Of a stretch of DNA of 64,000 nucleotides, positions 52,841-62,678 are shown piece by piece. Origin of the DNA: an uncultured Pleomorphomonas sp. (GTDB taxonomy: Bacteria > Pseudomonadota > Alphaproteobacteria > Rhizobiales > Pleomorphomonadaceae). The notes beneath the pieces are model-generated. The model did no database searches, was not told the origin of the DNA, and worked only from the letters and a program-made list of their open reading frames with translations. The stretch is from the NCBI GenBank assembly GCA_937868725.1, contig CALMMQ010000104.1, positions 24,318 through 88,317 on the forward strand. The letters run 5' to 3'. A program made the position numbers and the translations under genes. The stretch's first letter is position 1. Every line of letters starts with the position of its first letter.

Positions 52841-54333
52841 CACTTGGTCTCCCTGGAGACGGACGGCATGGTTTTGCTGGGATCGGTGTTGGCAAGCGCC
52901 ACCAGATTGTCGGGGCGGTTCCACCAGCCGCCACCCAGCGCCTGGAACAGCACGACGGCATCGAGATAGCGATCGGCCTCGGCCGCCGCCCGGTTCATGC
53001 GGGCGCTCTGATAGGTGGTCTGGGCTGCCAGCACTTCGGTGTAGGACGAGGTACCGGCCGTGTAGAGCGACCGGGCGAGGTTGAGGCTGTCGGAAGCCGC
53101 CTTTTCGGCCGCGACGTAAGCCACCAGCGCCTCGTTGTCGTGTTTGATCGCCTTCATGGCGTTGGCGACGTCCTTGAAGGCCGACAGCACCACCGAGCGA
53201 TAGTTGGCCAGCGCCTCTTCGTAGGCGGCATCGGCGGCGCGCTTGCTGTGCAACAGCTTGCCGCCCGCGAAGATCGGCTGCGCCAGCGAGCCGGCCAGCG
53301 CCCAGCCGGTGTTGGCGGCGGTGAACAGCGAGCCGATCTCGGCGGCGGTCGACGGCAACGACGCCGAAAGCGTGATCTGCGGCAGCATCGCCGCCTGAGC
53401 AACGCCGATGCTGGCGCTCGCCCGGTGCAGCGCCGCTTCAGCGGCCCGGATGTCCGGCCGCTGTTCGACCAGCGCCGACGGCAGGCTCACCGGCAGCTTG
53501 TGCGGCAGGGCTAGGCTCGACAGCCGGAACGGCTGCGCCGGATACTGACTGGGGAAGTCGCCGATCAGCGCCGCGATGGCGTTCTGCTGCTGCGCCAGCG
53601 CCTTCTGCATGGCCGGCAGGTTGGCCTGCGCCTGGGCCAGCGCCGCCTGCTGCTGCAGCAGGTTGGCCCGCGAGGCCGTACCGACGTTGACCTGGTTGCC
53701 GAGCACGCCGAGCAACTGCTTGTAGGAGGCGATGACTTCGTTGAGCGCCTGGATCTGCTCGCGCAGCGAGGCCTCCTGAATGATCGCCTTGGCAAGGTTC
53801 GAGGTCACCGTGAGATAGGTCGCCTCGGCGGTGAAGCCCTGCGCCTCGGCCGTCGCCTGCGCCGCTTCGATCGAACGGCGGGTGCCGCCGAACAGGTCGA
53901 GGCTGTAGGAGGCGCTCGGCGTCACGCTATAGATGGTGTAGATGCCCGACCCCGCCAGCGACGAGCCGTCCGTGTCTGTCCGGGTGGCCGACGACGACAG
54001 CGACACCGATGGCCATAGCCCGCCCTGAGCGCCGAGCGCCGCTTCGTTGGCCTGCTTGAGGGCGGCCCGCGCCGAATCGAGATCGGGGTTCTTGCTGATC
54101 GCCTGCTGCATCAGCGTGTCGAGCGGCTTGTTGCGGAACAGCTCCCACCACCGGCCCGGCACGTCGGCGCCATAGGCGAGCGCCTGGACCGGGGCCTTCT
54201 TCGGCGCCGCTTCCTGTCCGGCGATGTAGCCGGCGCCCGGATCAAGCGTCGGGCGCTGGAAATCCGGCCCCACCATGCAGCCGGACACGCCGCCAGCCAC
54301 CAGCAAACAAAATGACAACCCCAGTCGACTCAT
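52840..54333 (-). CDS. RND efflux outer-membrane lipoprotein, NodT/OprM family
   Basis: 497 aa from ATG 54333 (GAGG site; upstream 73 codons of the same frame are not protein-like). Lipobox VSGC (Cys19). Two OEP repeats of the TolC fold: ISKNPDLDSARAALKQANEAALG and SVTPSASYSLDLFGGTRRSIE, and later VEQRPDIRAAEAALHRASASIGVAQAAMLP. Ends the tripartite pump as the outer-membrane duct. Order OMF–MFP–RND on the minus strand, preceded by a TetR gene. Confidence 0.93.
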   Translation of the reverse strand: MSRLGLSFCLLVAGGVSGCMVGPDFQRPTLDPGAGYIAGQEAAPKKAPVQALAYGADVPGRWWELFRNKPLDTLMQQAISKNPDLDSARAALKQANEAALGAQGGLWPSVSLSSSATRTDTDGSSLAGSGIYTIYSVTPSASYSLDLFGGTRRSIEAAQATAEAQGFTAEATYLTVTSNLAKAIIQEASLREQIQALNEVIASYKQLLGVLGNQVNVGTASRANLLQQQAALAQAQANLPAMQKALAQQQNAIAALIGDFPSQYPAQPFRLSSLALPHKLPVSLPSALVEQRPDIRAAEAALHRASASIGVAQAAMLPQITLSASLPSTAAEIGSLFTAANTGWALAGSLAQPIFAGGKLLHSKRAADAAYEEALANYRSVVLSAFKDVANAMKAIKHDNEALVAYVAAEKAASDSLNLARSLYTAGTSSYTEVLAAQTTYQSARMNRAAAEADRYLDAVVLFQALGGGWWNRPDNLVALANTDPSKTMPSVSRETK

Positions 54334-54597
54334 CGAACGGCACCTCAAGCGGTGTTCCCCGGCGCTTTGCCAGCGCCAGCGTGGCGGACAAACCGCCACC
54401 ATACCTCCGAAAATCCGCTGGCGTTGCCCGCAACGGCCAACCACCCCGGGACCCGGCGACTCTGGCACCACTATGGGCCAAACAACCGGTACCCGCAAAC
54501 GATGCGACGCAAAAACCAAATGCACCGGATGACAACAGATCCATGGCCGCAAAGCCTACGACCTCGCGGTGACAAAAGTACCATATTGATCAGACTG

Positions 54598-55212
54598 TCA
54601 CTTCACAAGAGGCATGCGCAGCCCACCGATCACGAATTCGACAAGTCGCTCGCAACGCAGCTCCAGCGCATCGAAGTCCATGTGCAGCGAGGCGTTGCGC
54701 ATTTCCAGCGGACTCATCACCAGGATCAGCGCATCCAGCACCGTTTCCGCAGCCAGCGCGGCGTCGCGGTTGGCGAACTCACCCGACAGGATGCCCTCGC
54801 GGATCACCGCTTCGACGCGCTGCTGCAGCCGGTTGCGGAAGGCGACAACCGACTTCGGCGTATCGGTCGCCATTGAGACGATGGTGTCAAGGTGCGGCAG
54901 GTCCACGTTGATTCGGGCATTGCAGCGGAAGAAATAGCGGATGATGGACCGAATGCGGTCGGCGGCTGGTCCCGACTGCAACTCGCGATCGCACATGGCA
55001 TCGATCTGCAGCAGATCGCGCTGCACCAGCGCGTCGACCAGTCCCGCCTTGCTGCCGAAATTCTTGAAAATGTTGGCGGGGGACATGCCGAGCTCGCGGG
55101 CCACCGAACCGACGGTGGTCGCCGTCATGCCGTTGGCCCGCAGTTGCCGCTCGGTTTCGTCGAGTATTTCGTTGCGCGTGTCGGCGCTCGGATGCCAGGT
55201 ACGACGAGCCAA
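54598..55212 (-). CDS. TetR/AcrR-family transcriptional regulator, likely pump repressor
   Basis: About 204 aa. The N-terminal helix-turn-helix (ILDETERQLRANGMTATTVGSVARELGMSPANIFKNFGSKAGLVDALV) is clear; the remaining ligand-binding part is diverse as usual. The start is uncertain: TTG at 55212 follows GGGAGG at five-base spacing; GTG codons at 55218 and 55227 are alternatives. It lies 264 bases upstream of the efflux operon on the same strand, an arrangement usual for repressors of RND pumps. Just upstream, GTTACGTTTT and GTTACTTTGT direct repeats (55230-55258) may be its operator. Confidence 0.85.
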   Translation of the reverse strand: MARRTWHPSADTRNEILDETERQLRANGMTATTVGSVARELGMSPANIFKNFGSKAGLVDALVQRDLLQIDAMCDRELQSGPAADRIRSIIRYFFRCNARINVDLPHLDTIVSMATDTPKSVVAFRNRLQQRVEAVIREGILSGEFANRDAALAAETVLDALILVMSPLEMRNASLHMDFDALELRCERLVEFVIGGLRMPLVK

Positions 55213-56031
55213 CGCCACCTCCCACACTAGTTACGTTTTTTACATTTCGTTACTTTGTATTCCAGAGCGAGGCAATGCGCCAGAGCGCTGGCGCCGCCCT
55301 GAGCGGCCTCCCAGTCGGCCTCGCCCATCGATGAGGCGTCGCCGCCAATGCCGGTGCGGCCACGGCGAATGCACACAAGCTGGCGGCTGTTGCGCACCGG
55401 CCACAGCGCCATCGCGACGCCCAGCCCCCGGCCAGCCCGCCAAAGCGCCTGCCGCGCGCCTGACCATGGAATCACCACCAACGTCAGCGGTTGCGTTGAA
55501 CGAATTCGAAGTGCATGCCGGGGCCGATGGCGGCACGCGCCACCCTGCCCGACAAAGCCGTCGATCAGATGGCGGCCTGCCGCTCCGGCGCCTAATCCAT
55601 GCCGAATGGCCCGCAAACAGCCAAAACGCTTTCACGGCCGTTCCGGACGGGCGAGCGAGCGCATCGGGGCGTCCATGCGCCGTTTTCCCGAGCCCATGCG
55701 CTGGATGCGACAGGTGTTGGGCGGCGCCATGGCCGGTCCGACCGCCGGGTTCACCATCCTCCCCCAAAACGTCATGTATGCTGTTCATCGCCTTCAGTCT
55801 TGCCACCAGAGTGCTTGGCCGCCCGAATTCCAGGGACTATGATAGAAATGTCAATGATAATAATGCGGGCGATGTAAACAGTAGCAAAAACCAATGGTTG
55901 TATTGCTCTAAACAGCCTGTTCCACGTGGCATCATTGTATGGTAGCGCAATCTCAGGCACCCAACGCCGTAGCAATGGGTTGGGGCGAGCCCCCGGGGGC
56001 CGGCCACTCAGTATGAAAGACCAAACGGCGA
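55213..56031. other. Gene-poor region between the TetR and LacI regulators
   Basis: About 820 bases. Direct repeats of GTTAC at 55230-55258 could be the TetR operator. Open frames on both strands from 55227 to 55845 lack ribosome-binding sites and family matches. The last 200 bases (55830-56030) are AT-rich and likely hold the lacI promoter, with a GGTAGCGCAAT core near 55941 that resembles a LacI-family operator half. Confidence 0.4.
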
Positions 56032-57069
56032 ATGGTGGACATGGTGGACGATGACAAGCTGGAACGACGCGTAACCGGCGCCGATGTTGCCAATGCAGCC
56101 GGTGTCTCTCCTTCGGCGGTTTCGCGAACGTTCACGCCCGGCGCTTCGGTATCGCCGGCGACGCGTGATCGTGTCCTGCGCGCCGCTGTCGCACTCGGTT
56201 ACCGCCCACACTTCATCGCCCGCAGCAGCCGCGAGCGGCATGGCAACCTCGTCGGCATCCTGATTTCCGATCTGGGCAATCCCTGGTATGCGATGGCCGT
56301 CCAACGCCTCAGCCAGGCGCTGCAGGAGCACGCCTTCCACGCCGTGCTGTTCGACGCCAATACACCGGACATGCTGACGCGCATCGTGCCGCTGATCCTG
56401 CAATATCAGCTTGATGGCCTGCTGATCGGTGCCCCCGACATGCCGTTGATCGTTGCCGACGTCTGCGCCGGCACCGCCACGCCCATCGTCATGTTCGGCC
56501 GCCTGAGCAAACCCGAACTCGGCCTGTCAAGCGTTGCCTGCGACGATCACCAGAGCGGCCGCGAAGTGGTCGACCTCCTGGTCGAGCGCGGCTACCAGCG
56601 GCTCGCTTACCTCGGTGGCGAGGCCGGACCGATTGCCGACACCCGCCGTGGCGAGGGCTTTGCAGAACGCGTGCGCGAGCTGCGCCTGCCCCCCATCACC
56701 AACGTCTCCGCCAGCGAGTCGAGCTACGCCGCGGGCGGTCGAGCCGCCGACGCCTTGCTCGGTCACGCTCAGCGCCCCGACGCCGTTTTCTGCCAGAACG
56801 ATGTGCTGGCCATTGGCTTTCTTGATGTCGCCCGCAACCGCTATGGTCTCAACGTCCCCGACGATCTCGCCGTCGTCGGCTTTGACGACATTCCGGCCGC
56901 CAGCCAGTTCCCCTACCAGCTGACGACGGTGCAGCAACCGCTCGACGCCATGATGACCGAGGCCGTAAGCCTGATCTCCCACCAGATCGCCAGCTCCGCG
57001 CCAGTACCGGAAACGCGCCTGCTGCCGGGCCGGATCATCGAGCGCCAAACCGTCCGATCACCCGTCTAG
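56032..57069 (+). CDS. LacI-family transcriptional regulator
   Basis: 345 aa. The N-terminal helix-turn-helix and hinge (VTGADVANAAGVSPSAVSRTFTPGASVSP) and GYRPHFIARS are classical; the remainder is a periplasmic-binding-protein-like effector domain (GNLVGILISDLGNPWYAMAV; DAVFCQNDVLAIGFLDVAR; VPDDLAVVGFDDIPAASQFP). It probably controls an unlinked sugar pathway; no catabolic operon adjoins it. The last ~58 codons are duplicated downstream (see the repeat at 56899-57319). Confidence 0.93.
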   Translation: MVDMVDDDKLERRVTGADVANAAGVSPSAVSRTFTPGASVSPATRDRVLRAAVALGYRPHFIARSSRERHGNLVGILISDLGNPWYAMAVQRLSQALQEHAFHAVLFDANTPDMLTRIVPLILQYQLDGLLIGAPDMPLIVADVCAGTATPIVMFGRLSKPELGLSSVACDDHQSGREVVDLLVERGYQRLAYLGGEAGPIADTRRGEGFAERVRELRLPPITNVSASESSYAAGGRAADALLGHAQRPDAVFCQNDVLAIGFLDVARNRYGLNVPDDLAVVGFDDIPAASQFPYQLTTVQQPLDAMMTEAVSLISHQIASSAPVPETRLLPGRIIERQTVRSPV

Positions 57070-57319
57070 CGGCCGGTCCGATCAGCGACAGGTCGGGAGC
57101 AACGATCGCCAGCCAGTTCCCCTACCACTTGACGACGGTGCAGCAACCGCTCGATGCCATGATGACTGCGGCCGCGAGCCTGATCTCCTCCCACCAGATC
57201 GCCAGCACCGCGCCGGTGATGGAAACGCGCCTGCTGCCGGGCCGGATCATCGAGCGCCAAACCGTCCGGTCACCCGTCTAGCAGCCGGTCCGATCAGCGG
57301 CAGGTCGGGAGCAACGGCG
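56899..57319 (+). repeat. Tandem duplication of the lacI 3' end, about 209 and 212 bp
   Basis: Unit 1 (56899-57107) covers the last 57 codons of the LacI gene plus 38 bases past its stop. Unit 2 (57108-57319) repeats it with about 15 substitutions and one in-frame three-base insertion, including the second stop and 3' flank. Both units begin GCCAGCCAGTTCCCCTACCA and a third GCCAGCC lies at 57320. Confidence 0.9.
57108..57281 (+). pseudogene. Degraded tail copy of a LacI-family gene
   Basis: Encodes a 57-codon remnant matching the C-terminus of the adjacent LacI protein (ASQFPYHLTTVQQPLDAMMT through LLPGRIIERQTVRSPV and a stop). It has no start or DNA-binding part. Substitutions fall partly at synonymous positions and the only indel is a multiple of three, suggesting that the copy once was under coding constraint. 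Confidence 0.75.
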
Positions 57320-57915
57320 GCCAGCCGGCCGCTTGCCGGTCGTACAGAGGAATGGCCGACGGCGACACGAGTTAAGGCTAGTCTCCTGGCGACATAGTTT
57401 GCCGGCAATGCCACGGCAACCGCGCCAGCTGTGCCGGTGATAGGGTGGAAGATTGCCTCGCCCGAAACGGCATCCGATCTGGGCGCCGGACGCGCAACCA
57501 AAGTAAGCGCTGCCAATGGGATGACGCAGGGCCAGCCGTCAACAGCGCCAGCCTGTCGGCGCTGCGACGAGATGCACCGGCTGACCACCCGGTCAGCCGC
57601 CATCGGTTTCGCCGAACCAGACGTCAGCCCGCGCCGCCGCCATCCGGTTGCGCAAACGCATCCATTTCATCTCAGCCAGAACGACGAAGGCGCCAACCGC
57701 ACACCCCCTCCGCGCGCAGAACGCGCGACAAATGATCACAAGGCTTCTAGTCGCCAGCCCTGTCGTCAACGACGGCGACTTCGACCACAGCGGTCCATGC
57801 CCAAAACGCTGACACCAGAGCAGCGTTCACCCCAACGACAATGACGCGGAGGCACCAGCTGCAGCAGCACCGGCTAGAAGGTGGCTCCCCGCCGTCCAGC
57901 GACTGCCCCAGTTCT
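57320..57915. other. Gene-free stretch between the lacI tail and lexA
   Basis: About 600 bases. Open frames on both strands (for example 57247-57603 minus) lack ribosome-binding sites and recognisable products. No terminator-like hairpin with a U-tract was found. Confidence 0.4.
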
Positions 57916-58635
57916 TCAGTAGCGCCGCATCAGGGCCACCAGTCGCCCCTGGATGCGCACGCGGTCGGGGCCGAAAATGCGCGTCTCGTAGGCCGGGTTG
58001 GCAGCCTCAAGAGCGATCGAGGCGCCCTTCTTGCGCAGACGCTTCAGCGTCGCCTCTTCCTCATCGACCAGCGCCACGATGATGTCACCGGAATCAGCCG
58101 TTTCGCCGCGCCGGATGACCACCGTGTCGCCATCGAGAATGCCGGCCTCGATCATCGAGTCGCCGCGCACCTCCAGGGCGAAGTGCTCGCCACCAGCCAC
58201 GAGATCGATGGGAACGTGCAGGATGTGAGACTGATTCTGGATGGCGGCGATCGGAACGCCGGCGGCAATACGGCCCATGACGGGGATTGGCACGGTATCG
58301 CGGTTGTCCGTCGTCGTGGGCTCGACGTTGGCCGCCGCGGTCGGACGCGGTTTGCCGGCGTCACCCTCGATGACCGAGGGGGCAAAGCCCTTGCGCGGCT
58401 TGCCAATGCCGAGCTGCACCGAATCCGGCAGCTTGATCACTTCGAGGGCGCGGGCGCGGTTAGGCAGGCGCCGGATGAAACCGCGTTCCTCCAGCGCCGT
58501 GATCAGCCGGTGGATGCCTGACTTCGACTTCAGATCGAGGGCGTCCTTCATCTCGTCGAACGAGGGCGGCACCCCCGATTCCTTGAGCCGCTCATGAATG
58601 AACATCAGAAGCTCAAGCTGCTTGCGCGTCAGCAT
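57916..58635 (-). CDS. lexA: SOS repressor LexA
   Basis: 239 aa. The N-terminal winged helix ([42 protein letters not shown]) and the C-terminal S24 autoprotease are intact: cleavage bond A125-G126 in GRIAAGVPI, nucleophile Ser160 ([12 protein letters not shown]) and Lys198 ([11 protein letters not shown]). An alphaproteobacterial SOS box GTTC-N7-GTTC lies at 58802, supporting autoregulation. The frame extends to 58710, but ATG 58635 gives the canonical start. The prophage begins just upstream. Confidence 0.96.
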   Translation of the reverse strand: MLTRKQLELLMFIHERLKESGVPPSFDEMKDALDLKSKSGIHRLITALEERGFIRRLPNRARALEVIKLPDSVQLGIGKPRKGFAPSVIEGDAGKPRPTAAANVEPTTTDNRDTVPIPVMGRIAAGVPIAAIQNQSHILHVPIDLVAGGEHFALEVRGDSMIEAGILDGDTVVIRRGETADSGDIIVALVDEEEATLKRLRKKGASIALEAANPAYETRIFGPDRVRIQGRLVALMRRY

Positions 58636-58801
58636 TGTTTCGTCCCCGCTGCTTGTTCGTACCGGGTCAACCCATTTCGTCGAGACGCTCAGGCCCTGTC
58701 GAACGCCCATACATGCAACCTTTCACGCCGGCACCGGCCAGCACGAAGGTCTCCTGAGGCCCGACGAACGATTCGGTACAAACCACGAACACACACTAGC
58801 T

Positions 58802-58816
58802 GTTCCGGGTGTGTTC
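58802..58816. promoter_or_regulatory. SOS box (GTTC-N7-GTTC) upstream of lexA
   Basis: GTTC (58802-58805), seven bases, GTTC (58813-58816), an exact alphaproteobacterial LexA site, 167 bases before the lexA start and near the left prophage boundary. Confidence 0.8.
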
Positions 58817-58942
58817 TGCAACTGCACCCACCGAATTAATCCGCTAGTGGATGCGCGAAAATTATCTGTCGCCGAGCAACAGTAATTAATCGTCGTAGTT
58901 TGGTACTATGTGTTTGATATGTTTTAAGGATTTGGGGCCGCG

Positions 58943-59070
58943 ATTGGCAAACTCGCAAAAACCGAATTCAGACTACGACACGTATTTATTAAGTCGTTGT
59001 TTTTGCATGTGTTATTGGCAAACCTGCGTTAATTACTCGCAAAGCAGTTCCGAGATTGGCCAACCGTTTG
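58943..59070. repeat. Repeated ATTGGC boxes in the prophage left end
   Basis: ATTGGCAAACTCGC (58943), ATTGGCAAACCTGCG (59014) and ATTGGCCAACCG (59055) share an ATTGGCaAAC core, and ATTGGCGTC recurs at 59596 in the repressor–ner gap. TCGCAAAA/TCGCAAAG follow two of them. They may be MuA end-binding or repressor operator sites. The stretch 58817-59071 otherwise holds no gene. Confidence 0.5.
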
Positions 59071-59071
59071 G

Positions 59072-59581
59072 TCAACCTTCAGCATCGTCGCCTTTGGTTT
59101 CGTCAGCCATTTGTTTGCGAGATGCTATCCGCTCCCGCTTTTCCTTAATTGTCGGCATCGGTTGATGCGTAATATGTGATTGGGTGAACTTGTCGTATGC
59201 CTCGCTCAAGCGAATTGCCAACTCGCTGGCAGCTTCAATCTTCGCTCGATGAACTTCCGGGTTGTTTAGGTCGAATTCTCCCCATTTCGGTTTGGAGAGA
59301 TCGATATTTAAGAGATTATCCCCGAGTACTTCGCAAATTGCGTCGTATATATCAGCGTGTCTAAGCAGGCTGTCTCTGGTGCGCATGTATCGGATATCCG
59401 CTCCGAGATAATCTAGAATTTTTACCATAACTATAGCTGGAATTCGGCTCTCGCCGGAGAAATAATTCTGCATTGAACGATATGGAACGCCAACTTCAAT
59501 ACTCACTGAACGAAGAGACTTTTTCCGATTCTGCAAAAGCAGCTTCAGGTCCTCAATAAGGTCAGTCTCCTCATAGGCCAT
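59072..59581 (-). CDS. Prophage helix-turn-helix repressor (Mu c-like)
   Basis: 169 aa. The N-terminal ~65 residues form an XRE-type helix-turn-helix (IEVGVPYRSMQNYFSGESRI), suited to DNA binding; the rest is helical with no recognised domain and a highly charged tail. It is divergent from the Ner-like gene with a 35-base gap that must contain operators, the arrangement of Mu c/ner. Low GC, distinct from host genes. Repression of lytic transposition is inferred from position. Confidence 0.75.
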   Translation of the reverse strand: MAYEETDLIEDLKLLLQNRKKSLRSVSIEVGVPYRSMQNYFSGESRIPAIVMVKILDYLGADIRYMRTRDSLLRHADIYDAICEVLGDNLLNIDLSKPKWGEFDLNNPEVHRAKIEAASELAIRLSEAYDKFTQSHITHQPMPTIKEKRERIASRKQMADETKGDDAEG

Positions 59582-59616
59582 TGCGTAGTACCTAAATTGG
59601 CGTCATATATGGCCGC

Positions 59617-59850
59617 ATGTTGCACCAAATTGAACATCATATCCCGATTACCGTAGCTGCGTCTGAAGCGCTCTACCACGCTATCCGGGCTGCGCTCGTT
59701 GCGCGCGGCTCTAGTTTGAATGCTTGGTGTATCGCGAACCAAGTGAATAGGCAAACGGCGGAGAGGGCGCTTCGAGGGACGCGCGCCGGGAGGAGGTCTA
59801 TCCAGCTTCGCGATCGACTTGTTCTAGAGATCTTGGGGAGCGGTTTCTAG
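59617..59850 (+). CDS. Ner-like small DNA-binding protein
   Basis: 77 aa. Small basic protein with a helix-turn-helix-like pattern (LNAWCIANQVNRQTAERALRGTRAG), directly before the transposase gene (one base separates stop and next ATG). In Mu-like phages Ner down-regulates early transcription. No obvious ribosome-binding site precedes ATG 59617. Confidence 0.6.
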   Translation: MLHQIEHHIPITVAASEALYHAIRAALVARGSSLNAWCIANQVNRQTAERALRGTRAGRRSIQLRDRLVLEILGSGF

Positions 59851-59851
59851 G

Positions 59852-61875
59852 ATGTACCGCTATCTCGATGTTCCAACAGTTTCAAAGCTCGCCGAGGTCT
59901 CCCGGCAGGCAATGGAGAAAGCCCTCAAAGCCTGTACGGCTGCCCCCAGCAAAACATGGCGCGGCGCCTCTCTTGTCGTTCGCCAAGTGCGGGGACGCGG
60001 TGGCCGTTCTGGAATGCGCTACGAGGTTCGCCTTGACAGCCTGCCGGTCGATCTCCAAGAGGCATGGAAGGCCCTTCAAAGCCCCGTCGAACGCCGTTCG
60101 AACCACGGCGACAGCTCCATTCGAGAACGCGAGTTCTGGTATCACCTGATTGCCCCGGTGCTTGGTACCGAGAAACACTCGCGTGAACGAGGCGGTGCCT
60201 TGGCAGAGATCGCCAGTCGGCCTCACTTCGGCCCGGACGGCAAGCCGCGCACCGTCGCCGTCAGAACACTTCAGCGCAAGATAGACGCCTACGAAGCCTT
60301 TGGTATGGCGGGTCTTTCGCGGGAGAAGCGTATTGACGCCGGCCGTCCCCGGATCATCCTCTCCCGAGCCTGGGACAAGCTCGTCAGCTTCGATGATGGC
60401 ACGCGGGAACGCCTCGCCCACGAACTTCGCCAGTATGTGCGCGGCCTCATCAAAGCCGGCGAGGTTCCCTCAGTCGTTCAGCTTCTCGCGCAAGATCACT
60501 TGGCACAGTTGACCCGGAAGGCCGGCTGGACCGGCTCCGACGACGCCTTGACCAAGGCATGTCGCATCCCGGCCAATCTGATCGAGGCCGAGCGCCCCTT
60601 TGCCAACGTCTATCGGTTCAATCGCGACCGCAAGGCTCACGAGGACAACAAGCCTCGCATCCAGCGCACGGCCGCCGGCCTTCGACCGATGGAAATCGTC
60701 TTCGGCGACGTGCATCCGCTCGACGTCATTCTGCGCCGCGACGACGGCTCCACCGCTCACGCCCGCGCCATCGCATGGCTTGACTTCGCGACCGACCGTC
60801 TGTGGCTCGACGTGGTGCTGTTCGCGCCCGGCAAGGGCGTCACCATCGCTCATGTCATCCAGAGCTTCATCAACATGGTAACAACATGGGGTGCGCCCGA
60901 ACACCTCTATCTCGACAATGGCACCGAGTACAATTGGGCCGAGTTCATCGACGACGCCCTGAAGCTGGCCCAGCTCGGCAACGCCGGATCGCTGTTCGAC
61001 ATCTCGCGTTGGGATCGACGGGCATCCAACGTGGTGCGCGCCCGAGCCTACAACGCGTCGGCCAAGCCGATCGAGAATAGTTTCAAGCAGTTGGAACGTC
61101 TGTTGCGCGTCGTTCCCGGATGGATCGGCGGCGACCGGATGAAGTCCAAGTCGGCGAACGTCGGCCGGCCACCCGAGCCGTTCCCCGGCACCTTCGAAGA
61201 TTTCAAGGTCGTCATCGGCTCGACGTTGGAACTCTACCATCGGAAGCCTCAGACGCGCCGGGGCATGACCGGAAAGCGCTCGCCCGTACAGGTGCTTGCC
61301 GACGCGACGGCCACCGGCTGGCGACCGACCATGATCGACGCCGATGCTCTTCACGTCGCGTTCTCCACGCCCAAAGAACTGACCATCCATCAAGGTAAGG
61401 TCCGGTTCAACGCCGACACCTGGACCTGCGATGAACTGATGCGGTTTCAGGGGCGGAAGGTTACCGCCCTCCTGCCAAAATGGGACAACTGGTCGTGCCT
61501 GCCGATCCTGGTCGACGGTGAGACGTGGTTCGCGCATCCGGATCGTGACTTCGAAGCTCTCGATCCGGCCGGTGCAAAGGAAGCTTCCCGGCGGTCCAAT
61601 CTCGCCAAGAATGCGGTGCGGAAACTCGACCGTTCGGCTCCGACCTCGATCCGCTTGCCGAGCGTGCCGCCTTCTTGTCTCGTCAGCCACGCCTTCCCAC
61701 TGCGCCGATCGCCGGCAACGTCACCTATTCCGAGCGAGCTTCCGAGATCGCGCCGAGACTTCGGGAAACGCCGCAGGAACGGCGCGACCGCGAGTTCGAA
61801 GAGCAGCGCCGCCGCAACCGGGAGCAGGAAGAAATCAGCGCTCACGTGCTTGCGGCTTACGGACGTAAATCATGA
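59852..61875 (+). pseudogene. MuA-like DDE transposase, frameshifted near its C-terminus
   Basis: Would encode about 674 aa once corrected. N-terminal DNA-binding region, then a DDE catalytic core with D286 (VFGDVHPLD), D355 (LYLDNGTEYNW) and E408 (AKPIENSFKQLE). The frame from 59852 goes wrong after about 61,620; natural-looking C-terminal sequence continues in the -1 frame (GSDLDPLAERAAFLSRQPRL ... HVLAAYGRKS) and ends at 61875, overlapping the MuB-like start by ATGA. The read-through product would end in unrelated basic sequence to 62023. The MuA C-terminus binds MuB and ClpX, so function would be impaired. Confidence 0.85.
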
Positions 61876-62658
61876 ATATCAAGAAGCCGGAACGCCCCGA
61901 AATCTTTGCGCCAACGTCGATTTCAAAGCGCATTCACGAGACGATCGACTTTGCCGCAGGGGCACGCCGAACGGCAGTGATCATTGGGCCGGCAGGCATT
62001 GGCAAGTCAGCGGCTATCGCTGACTACTGCACAGCCGACGCAAAGGCGTTTACTTTTGAGGTTGTCCAAACAAAAAATCGCTTAAGCGTTTGGCTGAATT
62101 GGTTTGTTCTACCTTCTATATATATATACTTCCCGTGAGTTTACGTCTGACATATTCGATATCTTGATGGATCGTCTATCCGACGAAGTTCGGCTTGGGT
62201 ACTTTCTGATCATTGACGAAGTACAAAATGCCGGGCTCGACGGTATCCGCATGCTCTTGAGCCTTCACGAACATACGCGGATGCCAATGATCCTGGTCGG
62301 CAACCCGGCCGCCATCAGGCGAACCCACGCCAACTCGGCTGTCTTTGATCAGATCGAGGACCGGATAGGACGCTGGGTCATCCTGGAACGGGCATTGCCG
62401 GAAGACTTGCTGTCGATCGGTATCGACTACGGTGTTGAGGGCAAGGACGCCTTTGACGCCTTGGTCGCCTATGGCACGAAAGCTTCTTCCAGTGGCGTGC
62501 GCCCCACTACCACTATCCGCAAAGCGATTCCTCTTTTGGAGACCGCCCGGCAGCTTGCCGGCGACAAAGGATCTATCCGGTATCACCACCTGTTCGATGC
62601 CGCGACATTCATTCACGAGAACAGAAGCGAGGTGACGAAGCTTCTTACCAATCACTAG
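61872..62658 (+). pseudogene. MuB-like AAA+ ATPase, frameshifted at a TA repeat
   Basis: Target-selection ATPase of Mu-like transposition. The 5' frame has Walker A GPAGIGKS (residues 39-46) and stops at 62138; the 3' part continues in the +1 frame with FTSDIFDILMDRLSDEVRLG, Walker B FLIIDEVQNAGLDG and LVGNPAAIRRTHANS. The shift coincides with a TATATATATATA tract (62117-62128); loss of one TA unit would explain it. Coupled to the transposase by ATGA. Confidence 0.82.
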
Positions 62659-62678
62659 ACGACTATGTAGGATGGAAA

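Noticed and set aside
55240..55845. Long overlapping open frames on both strands between tetR and lacI
   Set aside because: No ribosome-binding sites, no recognisable protein; shadow frames of high-GC DNA.
55934..55960. LacI-type operator half GGTAGCGCAAT upstream of the lacI gene
   Set aside because: Only one half is good; the second half does not pair convincingly.
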